The notes under the pieces are model-generated. The model saw only the letters and a program-made list of their open reading frames with translations, had not been told where the DNA came from and ran no database searches. A program made the position numbers and the translations under genes. From Areca catechu (lineage: Eukaryota; Streptophyta; Magnoliopsida; Arecales; Arecaceae), in NCBI GenBank assembly GCA_021397845.1, contig CM038053.1, positions 109,653,825 through 109,717,824 on the forward strand: a stretch of DNA of 64,000 bases, read 5' to 3'. Shown here piece after piece: positions 31,985-41,435 of this stretch (position 1 is its first letter; each line of letters opens with the position of its first letter).

Positions 31985-32395
31985 TACCTGAAAATGATAC
32001 TCGAGTCGGCTCAGATTCTTCGAGTTGGCTCGAATCCATCGAGTCGTATGGTCGAGTCGCCATTCCTTCAGTAGGGTCGACTCTTTGTCACAGGGTGCAG
32101 AAACCTCACTCTGGACGAGTCGGCTTGCTTCTACTTGGGTCGACTCTCCTTCTCAGAATTGGACATCTTTACTCTAAAGGAGTCAGCTCGTTGTAGTTCG
32201 GGTTGGCCCGCATTCTCAGGTTTCAAATTTGTTCTGGCAGAGTTGGCTCAATCTTGTTGGGGTCAACTCACCTGGCCTATTCTCAGAAAGTATTAGGAAT
32301 GGACTCTTGACGAGTCAGCTCGGTTCTACTCGAGTCGACTCGGATTGCTGCGTGCCAGAATCCTTAGTGCATGCCATGAGATAGAGTCGGCTCTT
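31985..32395 (-). repeat. GAGTCGRCTCG motif array in SireB LTR
   Basis: Interspersed variants of GAGTCGACTCG (GAGTCGGCTC, GGGTCGACTC, GAGTCAGCTC, GAGTTGGCTC) at irregular spacing. The array continues after insertion B near 36910-36935, which supports the two LTR pieces having once been contiguous. Confidence 0.6.
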
Positions 32396-32846
32396 TGATG
32401 GGGGGACCCAAAACCCATCTGGGTTTTCTTCTTTTTTTCCTAGATTTTTTATTTTATTTTACATTTTTTTTATTCCACTATTCCACTTATTCCCTCTATC
32501 TAGTTTTATTCTATGTTTATCCCAAAGTTATTCTCCTATTATACCTATCATCTTCAACCTCCCATAACACCATTTTTTCCATCTTTCCTTCCCAGAACTT
32601 CCATTTTTCCAATTTTTTTGTCCCACCGGTTCTAGATCCGCCATGCCTGACCACCGTCTACCTGCCCCCCACGTCGATCTCCTCGTGGGAATGCGAGCGA
32701 ATCTTATGGAACTGCCCACGGCCGTGCGCCCCTGTAGCTCCTCCCATGGCCGCCTCCCACCCTGCCGCTACGCTCCCGTCCTCCTCCCCCCTCGCCGACG
32801 TCGCCGATGCCCTCCTCCACAAGCAGGACCGCTGCGCCCAGTTTGC

Positions 32847-32880
32847 CTCCGCTCTCTACCTTGCCTCCGCTATACACATG
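32847..32880 (+). repeat. Direct repeat flanking the captured RPL3 piece (left)
   Basis: CCGCTCTCTACCTTGCC...CGCTATACACATG, matching 33280-33317 (CCGCTCTCTGCCTTGCC...CGCTATGCACCACATG) on the other side of the captured sequence. Such a flanking duplication could come from template switching at capture. Confidence 0.6.
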
Positions 32881-33166
32881 GTGTCTTCACATGACCAACA
32901 ACTCCAACAACAACCATCGGGGGAGTTTCTATGGCAGTCACAGCTTCACAAGTCTCCTTCTTGTGGAGCTTTGATCCTGGTTTGTGGACCTCTCGGACAA
33001 TGTGAATCATTCCAGCCTTGTAACCGAGGAAGGCCGTCAGCTTGCAAGGTTTTGTTGGGTCATCCCTTGGAAAAGACTTTACCTTCCCACGGTGGCGTGA
33101 AGCTCGCTTCCTTGGGAGAAACCCAAGAGGCCCATGCCAAGGGTGCTCAAGCCTTTGGTGAGACAT
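32870..33166 (-). pseudogene. RPL3: Captured ribosomal protein L3 N-terminal fragment (copy 1)
   Basis: Minus-strand frame of 98 codons, without interruption, beginning MSHQRLEHPWHGPLGFLPRK and continuing with KSFPRDDPTKPCKLTAF, LGYKAGMIHIVREV, KPGSKLHKKETCEAV and IETPPMVVVGVVG. This is the N-terminal quarter of cytosolic ribosomal protein L3 (uL3), including its start codon; the family is about 390 residues long. It leaves the RPL3 sequence at KTPCV and stops. It lies antisense inside the U3 part of the Mini-B LTR, upstream of the TATA region, so the LTR would not drive it in sense. No intron interrupts it. It is a retroelement-captured fragment, not a host gene. Confidence 0.88.
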
Positions 33167-33279
33167 CTCACTTACCTCCTTTCACCCCCAAGGTCGCAGC
33201 CACACCCTCTCGAAGCGGCGATGGCACCAGGCCGTCCGTAACCCATCGGATCCTCCCATGACCCCTGCAGCCGCTAGCC

Positions 33280-33317
33280 CATCCGCTCTCTGCCTTGCCG
33301 CCGCTATGCACCACATG
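33280..33317 (+). repeat. Direct repeat flanking the captured RPL3 piece (right)
   Basis: Right partner of 32847-32880, immediately beyond the captured segment. Confidence 0.6.
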
Positions 33318-33369
33318 AGAAAAGTGAAGACTATGTTGGTGCTTCCCGTAATGACCACGTCCGCCGGTA

Positions 33370-33703
33370 ATGCGTACAACCTTCACTCCCTCATCGATCT
33401 CTTCCCCTCCTGTCGGATCTCCGCAATGCTTCCCGTCGGCCACCTGTTCCTCTGCCATCGTCTCCCCACTGGCAAGATGCAGATCTTTATGAATACGCTG
33501 ACAGTTTCGAATCCCACGATCACCAGTGGGCGGAGATGCACCAAGGCGGTGATTACGGCACCGCGTATTACGCTCATCAATTCCCTTCCTCCAATCTGAT
33601 CCAGTCGATGCGCGCACCCCACAACCCCTCAGCCTGGGTCACCGAGTCTCATGCCATGGAGTCCGTCCGCACCGAGCATAGTGCCTTTGTCATCGCAGCG
33701 TAA
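33370..33703 (+). other. Unrecognised 111-codon open frame in Mini-B LTR
   Basis: Forward frame open from after a stop at 33367 to a TAA at 33701-33703. The later part reads SSPHWQDADLYEYADSFES, QWAEMHQGGDYGTAYYAHQF and TEHSAFVIAA. It has no start codon early in the frame and no counterpart in the Mini-A LTR. Composition is like a coding exon (aromatic and acidic residues, GC-rich), so it may be a second captured host fragment. I do not recognise the protein, and copy 2 of the LTR lacks this part. Confidence 0.35.
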
Positions 33704-34325
33704 TCTTTAATCTTCGACCATGGTTAAACAGCTTTGCACGGCTCTCAAAGATGCATGAATTTAGAATTCAAATAATATAAAAAATAAATAAATAAATAGG
33801 AAAATTTCCATGTATGAGTTCTAAAGTCTATAAAAAGGCATCCCTTTTGTATTTGGAGTAATGAAAATGAATTTTTGAAGGGTTTTTTTTCCACTTGTTT
33901 GTGGTTCTGGGTTGAGGCCCATTTGCCTTCGTCCTTCGAGACGTCGAGGGTGTGAGGCTCTAAGTTTCTCCATTCTCTCTCCCATCTTCATGTCTCTCTC
34001 TGTTTCCCCTCATGCTCTTGAGATTCATCCTAGCACCTCCAAGTATCGAGGAGGGCGTAATGCCTTAGAGGTGAGAGGTCTCTTCGTTAGGGTGAGTCCC
34101 AAGGTCCATGAGTTCCAGTTTCCAGTCTCCCATCCCCATCCTTCCTTCGCCATCTCGACCAAGAAAATTTGAAAACAAAAGAGGTCAGCCATTTTAGGAG
34201 TTAGTTTCTGAGTCATCCTAGTCCCGGGAGGCTTCTTAGCCCTCCCACGGTCCTTGATTTGCTTTAGATCTTTTCCCTTTTTCCGAATAACCCTGGGTTT
34301 ATTCGCGTCCACCCCGCATCAAATT

Positions 34326-34405
34326 TGGTATCAGAGCTACTAGCGGACTAGGATTTGCTTTGTCCTCAAACTCGACGGAGTCAAGTTCTTCGCACTGCAG
34401 GAGAA
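34326..34405 (+). other. Mini-B internal region: PBS, hairpin, PPT only
   Basis: The whole internal region is 84 bp (34322-34405). It has TGGTATCAGAGC at 34326-34337, CTCGACGGAGTCAAG (34371-34385, remnant of the conserved hairpin) and CTGCAGGAGAA before the next LTR at 34406. No coding capacity. Confidence 0.8.
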
Positions 34406-35339
34406 TGATGGGGGGACCAAAAACCCATCCAGGTTTTCTTCTTTTTTTCCTAGATTTTATATTTTATTTTACATTTTTTTATTCCAACTATTCCACTTAT
34501 TCCCTCTATTCCATTTTATTCTATGTTTATCCCAAAGTAATTCTCCTATTATACCTATCATCTTCAACCTCCCAGAACACCATTTTTTTCCATCTTTCTT
34601 CCCAGAACTTCCATTTTTCCAATTTTTTTGTCCCACCGGTTCCAGATCCACCATGCCCAACCACCGTCTACCTCCCCCTCACATCGATCTCCTCGTGGGA
34701 ATGCCGACGAATCCTGTGGAACCACCCACGGCCGTGCGCCCTTGTAGCTCCTCCCATGGCCGCCTCCCACCCTGCCGCTGCGCTCCTGTCCTCCACCCCT
34801 CACCGATGTCGCCGATGCTCTCCTCCACAAGCTGGACCACTGTGCCCAATTCGCCTCCGCTCTTTGCCTTGCCTCCGCTATACACATGGTGTCTTCACAT
34901 GACCAACAACTCCAACAACAACCATCGGGGGAGTTTCTATGGCAGTCACAGCTTCACAAGTCTCCTTCTTGTGGAGCTTTGATCCTGGTTTGGACCTCTC
35001 GGACAATGTGAATCATTCCAGCCTTGTAACCGAGGAAGGCCGTCAGCTTGCAAGGTTTTGTTGGGTCATACCTTGGAAAAGACTTTAACTTCCCACGGTG
35101 GTGTGAAGCTCGCTTCCTTGGAGAAACCCAAGAGGCCCATGCCAAGGGTGGTCAAACCTCTAGTGAGACATCTCACTTACCTCCTTTCACCCCCAAGGTC
35201 GTAGCCACACCCTCTCGAAGCGGCGATGGCTCCAGGCCGTCTGTAACACATCGGATCCTCCCATGACCCCTGCAGCCGCCAGCCCATCCGCTCTCTGCCT
35301 TGCCGCCGCTATGCACCACATGAGAAAAGTGAAGAAAAC
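34406..35339 (+). repeat. Mini-B 3' LTR, truncated
   Basis: 934 bp aligning with 32396-33337 of the first LTR, then cut at the junction with LTR-Y. It carries the second RPL3 copy. Confidence 0.8.
34879..35171 (-). pseudogene. RPL3: Captured RPL3 fragment (copy 2, frameshifted)
   Basis: Same RPL3 N-terminal segment as copy 1, start codon at 35171, in the second Mini-B LTR. Small deletions (a GT pair near 34990 and one G near 35120) break the frame, so only pieces such as KSFPRYDPTKPCKLTAF and LGYKAGMIHIVREV read through. Presence in both LTRs shows the capture predates the last transposition, since reverse transcription copies one LTR into both. Confidence 0.85.
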
Positions 35340-36901
35340 TGGTGTGGGCACCAGGATCCGACAGAGGCTCCTCACCCTCTATGGATCTCCAATTAGGGTT
35401 TCAATTTTCGGGTTTGTAATAAGGCTTTAAGCCTCAACCTTGTAATTTTTCTTTTGCTTTGAATTGAGTCTGTAATTTGACCAATTAGGTCAAATTGAGT
35501 CCTGTACTGAGTCTAGTCACAAATCGAGTCCAGTCTGAGTCTATTGGAAGTATAGGTCCATGCAAGAGTTGGTCTTAAAATTTAGTCTCCTTGGAACCAA
35601 GTCTGGAAGGAATCCAAGTTAGCTTAAGGCCCACCTTTTCATCCTATGTGGTGCCATGATAACTTGCCTTGTAGGTAGCACACTTGTCATCCTTGGATGC
35701 CCAAAGAGGAGGATCACATCACTTGGCTCTAGCCCTTTTTCCGTCCCCCTATCTAGCTCCTTTCCAAGCAAGGGTGGTCGGCCAAAGAGAAAGTCAATGG
35801 GACTTGAAGTGGGGAAGTCAAATCCCTTGCTTCAAGTCCTCCAATCATGTCTTCTTCCCAAATTGCTTGAACCTCTTTGAAAGGGAGAGACAAGATCCAT
35901 GGGTGCCTCTACCTCACACTCCCCATGTCATGCCTTGTGCCAAAAAAAGGATGCCAACCAAGGAAGGAGGAAGAACACATGCTTTGCTCCAAGCCTCTCT
36001 TCATGCTTTCTTCCAAAACCAAGAAGCTTCTTTCCAAGTTCAAGGCACCAAGATCCCCCCTCCAAGCCATGCATCAAGCCACACCCAATCAAATAAGCTT
36101 TTGGTCGGCCAAAGAGGGAAGAAAGTCAAGGGTTTTGGGTGCCCATTTAAGAAATTTGTACTCTTTCATTTGAAATTCAAAAGGGTCCTAAGGTGCCTAT
36201 TTAAAGGACCTACCCCTCCTTTGTAAATTTTAATCTTGATGAATGAAAAAAATATTCTTGAGTTCCAATCTCTTGTTAGTTGCCTTCGTTCACTAGGAAC
36301 GTCGATCTCCGAGAGGGAGTGTCTTCGCCTTCGGACGTCGAGAGGTGTGAGGCCTCAAACTATCGTCACTTCTGCAACTCCATCATCTGACTCCGAATCA
36401 AGCAGAACTCCATCTCAACAACCTTTTCTTTCGTTATTCCACTGCTTTCCTTCTAATTGAGACTTAACTTGTTATCTTCTTTGAATGCTCGTAGGTCCTC
36501 CAGGTGACACAAGTACGGCGATGGTTGTCTTTGCCATCGAGATCTTCGACAGCCAGCCGGCGCCTCCGCAGGGTTGACGGCTTGATCATCCAGGCCACAT
36601 CCACCAAGTTGAGCGATTTCTGCATCGGGCACTTCAGATCTTTGAAGTTTGCCCCCTGACTCCTAAGTAGATCTTGATCGGAGAGTTAAGTCCTACGGGG
36701 TTTCTCAATCCCGGGGTCCTCTCTTTATCATTGTTTAGGGACCATCTACTTGCTTGATAGTTCTTATTGTTATAGAACCTAGATCATCTCTTACTTATTT
36801 TCAGAAATCCAAAGAAACCATAAAAAAATCTAAAAATCATAAAATCCTAAAAAATCACTTGCATCATCATTTCATCTTCGCATATAGTCAGTCCCCCATC
36901 A
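35340..36901 (+). repeat. Gypsy LTR-Y, forward
   Basis: 1,562 bp, TGGTGTGGGCACCAGG to CAGTCCCCCATCA, homologous to the reverse copy at 336-2011. TATA-like TATTTAAAGG near 36198, the GACGTCGAGAGGTGTGAGG block at 36334-36352. The 180-residue open frame at 35684-36226 has no known motif and is not conserved in the other copy. Confidence 0.75.
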
Positions 36902-37257
36902 CTCTTCTTCTGGCTGGGTTGGCTCGAGTGACTTCTTTAGGAAATTTATAATTAGACTCAAGAACACTCTCACCAACACTCTCCAACATTCAATATAAAC
37001 CAACTCAAATTAAATCTAGAGCACAACACTCATAGAAGTAACCCATATTCATGATTTTACAAAGGTTTTTCAAGGAATTCTTTTTTACATCACACTCATA
37101 CAATATTACTTAACACACTCAACAGAATGAAGTAGTAGTTGATAAATAATAAGAATCATCCGACAAAACTTGTCAAACACTTGAGAGTAGTTAGTAATAT
37201 AAATGCATGCACCAATGTTTGGTTATCATCAAAATCATTTATGGGTTCAACACATGG

Positions 37258-37953
37258 GCCGACCATAGATAAATGACATAGCATGTGGGATGTCCAAACA
37301 TAAGTGACATGCCATGTGATAATGTCCTGGGTGATGTGGCGAGTGATGTCCAAAAAACCTTGAAAAGGTGGCGCCAAGACTTGGTTAGGCTAGCGTATGG
37401 CCTGACTTAGCACATGGAGTCACATGGAATCTTGATTTAGGTGCACATGGGTCTTAATTTGTGTGCATATGAAGTCACATGGGTATTCAATTTGGTCCCC
37501 ACTTATGTTATAGGACTCAATAACTAAATTAACTAATCACATGACTCAAAACTAATTAAACTAACCGAATAACTAAAGCCTAACTTGATCAATTGGAACC
37601 TAATTTGATCAAAAGGCATAGACATGTAAACAAATATTTCAAACAAATATTTCAACTTGGTAAAAGAGTTTGACACAAAAGGCTAAAAATAAAAACCCTA
37701 ATTACAGTTGGTAAAAAGGGCTAACTAACACTGGACCATTTACAACTCAATTGGGTAAATAGGGTTTGACACAATTGATAAATAAGGTTTGACTCAATTG
37801 GGGTTTAGGGTTAAACCCAACTAAGCTAAAATAACAAAATTTAGGATAAATATTTATAGGTGATTGGGGTTTGAATTGAGGCTTTATTCACAGGTGATCC
37901 ACAGAGATGTGGGTTTGACCTGTCGATCTCTTCTAGCCCTGATGTCTGCACCA
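37258..37953 (-). repeat. Gypsy LTR-W (reverse), second part
   Basis: U3 end of LTR-W, finishing at TGGTGCAGACATC (37953 on the minus strand). Next to it are the polypurine tract and the CTCGACCCTGTCGAG hairpin (37975-37989). Confidence 0.7.
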
Positions 37954-38600
37954 ATTCATCCAGGGTGGGAGAAACTCGACCCTGTCGAGTATGGGTCAAC
38001 TTCGCTATGATAGTGTTCTAGTAAGTTTGGGTCAACTCTCTGCAAGTCCTCTCTGGTAATCCAAGAATTATCAGTCTCGAGTCATCCTTGCCAATGAACC
38101 AGATATTGCTGATAATCTTTGCCCCAAGTAGCGATAATCTTGTCATCCAAGATTCATTCAATCCTGTCATCCAAGATTCGTTCAATCCTGTCTCTCCAGG
38201 CTGGTAGTATGGTAGGTGGATACACATGGATTGGCTCACTCTCAAGGACTGTATTAGGTCCAAAAGGCTCACTAGGAATCAATATTGGCTCCTTATACTC
38301 TATAAGGTCTGAAATGTTGAAAGTATGACTGATACCTAGTTCAGGTGGTAACTCGAGCACGTAGGCATTAGGTCCAATTTTTCTAATTACATTGTATGGT
38401 CCACTACTACGAGCATGCAACTTCTTCATGGTTCCAGGTGGGAACTGTTCAGGTCATAGCCTAACCATGACAAAGTTTCCTTCATTGTATTCTTTGAATC
38501 TTTTTTTTGTGTCAGCCATATATTTATAAGATTCGTTGCTTTCATTAATTTTTTTACTTATCTCATTATGCAACTCTCTAACATGCTTAGCATATTAATT
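37954..38600 (-). pseudogene. LTR-W element pol end: integrase C-terminus and chromodomain (broken)
   Basis: Minus-strand remnant. From 38600 downwards it reads HVRELHNEISKKI, NESYKYMADTKK, FVMVRL, KKLHARSSGPYNVIRKIGP, NAYVLELPPELGISHTFNIS and RIERILDDR, then chromodomain-like QQYLVHW and SWITREDLQRVDPN in another frame. It ends at the hairpin and PPT beside LTR-W. Upstream pol is missing: at about 38600 the sequence switches to forward-strand protease of another element. Confidence 0.78.
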
Positions 38601-39892
38601 TTTTTATTTATCTTACAGACCTTTATTAAGCTAAGAGATAAAGTATGCAAGATTATTTTAGATAGTGGAAGTTGCATGAACACCATATCTACCAATACTA
38701 TTAAGAGTTTAGGCTTATCCACAGTACCACTTCCTAGCCCATATAAGGTATCCTGGATTGACGCGACATCCATTCCTATTAGGTTACAATGCCAGGTCCC
38801 AGTCCAAATTCAATCCTACCAGGAGAAAGTATGGTGTGTTGTGATTCCAATGGAGGTTAGTAGTATCATCCTAGTTAGACCATGGTTATATGATCATGAT
38901 GCAACCCTCTTTGGCTGATCTAACTCATGTTCTTTTAAACACCATGAAAAGAGAATTGTGATCCACTCGACCCCACCCAAAGACAATACCAAGCGAGGGT
39001 CTAGTCATTTAAGAGAGAAGAACCTGGATTGAACCTAATTACTACTAAGGAATTAGAGTACGAAATTGTTGAAAGTTCAATAGTTTGGATACTGACTGCT
39101 AAAGAAGTTCATGATGAACCACAACAGGAACACCCTAAAGAGATCTTAGAGTTTCTTAAAGAGTTTAAGGATGTTTTTCCAGAAGACCTCCTTGATTGTT
39201 TACCTCCATTAAGGGACATACAACACGCTATAGACTTAGTCCCAGGAGCTACCTTGCCAAATTTACCCCATTATAGGATGAATCCTACTGAACATAAAAA
39301 ATTATAGAGGTAAGTTGAGGATCTTCTTAAGAAAGGATTTATAAGAAAAGTTTGAGCCCATGTGCCGTTCCAGCTCTCTTGACCCCCAAGAAGGATGGCA
39401 CTTGGAGAATGTGTGTCGATAGTAGAGCTATTAATAAGATTACAGTGAAGTATAGATTTCCCATACTCTGACTTGATGGCATGCTAGACATGATGGCCAG
39501 TGCTGCCATATTTTCAAAGATAGACCTTAAGAGTGGCTATCATCAGGTTAGAATTAGGCCCAGGGATGAATGGAAGACTGCATTTAAGACCAAGGATGGC
39601 TTGTACGAATGGTTGGTGATGCCTTTTGGCTTATTGAACGCACCTAGTACTTTTATGAGGATAATGACTCAAGTTCTGAAATCATTTATTGGAAAATTTG
39701 TAGTAGTATATTTTGATGACATCCTCATATATAGTAAGAATAAGAAGGATCACTTAGACCATCTTCAGCAAGTTTGTCAAGTTCTTAGAGGAGATAATCT
39801 TTATGCAAATTTAAAGAAATGTAGTTTTATGACTCCGAGAATTATTTTCCTAGGTTTTGTAATGATTGCTGAAAGAGTATCTGCAGACCCTT
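38601..39892 (+). pseudogene. Gypsy protease and reverse transcriptase fragment
   Basis: Forward-strand pol piece with no gag. The protease frame (to 38918) has the active site DSGS at 38661-38672 and VSSIILVRPWLYDHDA. The linker reads AKEVHDEPQQEHPKE, then DLLDCLPPLRDIQHAIDLV. RT motifs follow: TPKKDGTWRMCVDSRAIN, FSKIDLKSGYHQVRI, LVMPFGLLNAPSTFMRI and the catalytic VVYFDDILIYSK (YFDD at 39709-39720). The frame 39481-40005 is open through the catalytic motifs. At about 39893 it runs into LTR sequence, so RNase H and integrase are lost. Confidence 0.85.
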
Positions 39893-40369
39893 CATCCTTC
39901 GAGACGTCGAGGGGTGTGAGGTCCCAATTATCCCCTATCCCATCCTCTTATCCCCTTGTGATCTTTGAGACCCAACCTAGCACCTCCAAGTATCGAGAAA
40001 GGTAGGATGCCCTAGAGGTGTGGGATCTCTCCGTATGGCTCAATTAGTGAGGTGGGTGGGATGTCCTAGAGGTGTGAGGTCTCTCTGTATGGCTCCATTA
40101 GTGAGGTGGGTTACCTTAGAGGTGAGACGTCTCTTCGTTAGGGTGAGTCCCAATGTCCACGAGATCCAGATCCCAGTCTCCCATCCCCATCCTTTTTTCG
40201 CCACCTCCACCAAGAAAATTTGAAAACAAAAGAGGTCAGCCATTTTAGGATTTAGTTTCTGTGTCGTCCTAGTCCCGGGAGGCTTCTTAGCCCTCGCACA
40301 GTCCTAGTTTGTTTAGGTATTTTCCTTTTCCGAATAACCCAGGTTGCATCGGAACTCCGTCCTGCATCA
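39893..40369 (+). repeat. 3' end of a Mini-type LTR fused to RT
   Basis: Starts in the CTTCGAGACGTCGAGGGGTGTGAGG block and ends CCGTCCTGCATCA, matching the last ~385 bp of the Mini-B LTR plus Mini-A-like GGCTCCATTAGTGAGGTGGG repeats. It abuts the Gyp-3 LTR at 40370. Confidence 0.7.
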
Positions 40370-41416
40370 CATGGGACCACTCCTCACTCACCCAACAACC
40401 CCCCAACCAACTTGCCAAGTGGGATGCCACATCACATGATACCTAGGACTCCACATCAGCAATTAAAAGCCATGTCAAAGCCACCTAGGTGCCATATAGC
40501 AAGTTGTTACAACCTCTTATCTAGAAGTTGTTTCTTGTTGCAACTATATAACCAAAGGAGTTAGATTTAACTAGAAATGGTTAACTAACCTAACTCCACC
40601 TCCCCTCCTCACTTTGGACGACCCCTAAGGCTATCAATAGGATCCAAGGCTCCCCTTGTAAGGCATTCCATATATGAAATATTTTGAGAATTAATGAAGG
40701 TTTTCTTTTGTTGAGTTCTATCTTGAGTTCTTCTTGTATGGAATGATTTAGTTCTTCTAGTTGGAGTGATTTAGTCCTTTAAGTTGGAGTGTTTAAATTC
40801 ATGTTTAAGAAGGGAGTGAGAGGTCCTTTGAGTACTTGAAAGGTGGAGTGCTCCTTGCTTGATCCAAGATCCAAGCATCATTCCTTGAAGGCACCGGTTT
40901 CTACTTCCTTGTTTTCCCTTTCTTCTTCTTCTTGTTTCCATTCCAATTTTGAATTCTCCTTCCATGCCTAATCTTTGATTTGATGTAGGTTTTCTCTGAT
41001 TTTCCAAGTCCAAGATGAAGATTTCCAAGCCATGGATCATGGCCAAGGTGAGTCCTAAAGGTAGAGAGTGCTAGTATTATGGTTTAGACCTCATCCTTGA
41101 GTGATGAGAGATCCTTCTTCCACCAAATAATTAGCCATCATTGTTGGTAGGAAAACTCTTCCTAAGCTTCATTAGATCTGATCATTTGAAGTTTAACTTG
41201 TCCTAGTAGTGATGGTTTCCTTGCCATGAAGATCCTAATCTCTATCTTGAACTAGGTCTACATTTCGGGTATTGTAATTTAGATCAACTAGTCTCCTTAT
41301 GAAGATTCTTTTCTTGGATTAATTTAGACCATTTATTTGATAATTAATTACTCAATTTTTTTGCTAGTTAGCTTGCTAAAACCCTCCATTCATCATTTTA
41401 TTTTCGTCCCCCATCA
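40370..41416 (+). repeat. Gyp-3 5' LTR, truncated
   Basis: Aligns with 45458-46504 of the 3' LTR, for example GGACCACTCCTCACTCAC, and ends CGTCCCCCATCA. The TATA box seen in the 3' LTR is changed here (CTATCAATAGG near 40630). Confidence 0.85.
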
Positions 41417-41422
41417 ATTTTT

Positions 41423-41435
41423 TGGTATCAAGAGT
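41423..41435 (+). other. Degenerate primer-binding site of Gyp-3
   Basis: TGGTATCAAGAGT, initiator-Met type with an extra A. Confidence 0.7.

Larger units (their letters stand above)
32396..34321 (+). repeat. Mini-B 5' LTR with captured gene fragment
   Basis: 1,926 bp, TGATGGGGGGACC to CACCCCGCATCA. Both ends are homologous to the Mini-A LTR, but the middle is about 600 bp longer because of captured sequence, including an antisense RPL3 piece (32870-33166). TATA-like CTATAAAAAGG near 33823, the ACGTCGAGGGTGTGAGG block at 33941-33957. A forward 288-residue open frame (32395-33261) crosses LTR and antisense gene sequence and is not a real gene. Confidence 0.8.
32396..36901 (+). mobile_element. 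Composite insertion B (Mini-B joined to LTR-Y)
   Basis: A 4,506-bp block bounded by perfect CTCTT duplications (32391-32395 and 36902-36906) within the SireB solo LTR. The left end is the Mini-B LTR (TGATGGGGGGACC). The right end is a complete LTR-Y (TGGTGTGGGCACC...CCCCCATCA, 35340-36901). The second Mini-B LTR stops at 35339, about 985 bp short, exactly where LTR-Y starts. The two outer ends are therefore from different families. Confidence 0.75.
31105..37252 (-). mobile_element. SireB solo LTR (reverse), split by insertion B
   Basis: Minus-strand LTR from TGTTGAACCC (at 37252) to ...CACCTGGGCAACA (at 31105), bounded by CATGG on both sides (31100-31104, 37253-37257). No internal region follows, so it is a solo LTR. 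Its pieces are 31105-32395 and 36907-37252, about 1,637 bp in all, separated by insertion B. Its start TGTTGAACCCATAAATGATT resembles the Cop-1 LTR start. It lies inside LTR-W. Confidence 0.8.

Noticed and set aside
32395..33261. 288-residue forward open frame, the longest in the window
   Set aside because: It starts in LTR terminus sequence and runs antisense through the RPL3 piece; the reverse frame is the real coding memory. No domain recognised.
34360..34902. 180-residue open frame at the second Mini-B LTR
   Set aside because: Spans the internal hairpin, PPT and LTR start; counterpart in the first LTR diverges. Shadow frame.
35684..36226. 180-residue open frame in LTR-Y
   Set aside because: Entirely within U3 of an LTR, not kept in the other LTR-Y copy, no motif.
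29834..40369. A single composite transposition covering LTR-W to the LTR end at 40369
   Set aside because: The flanks ACTTG and CATGG do not match, and the sequences on either side belong to different elements.
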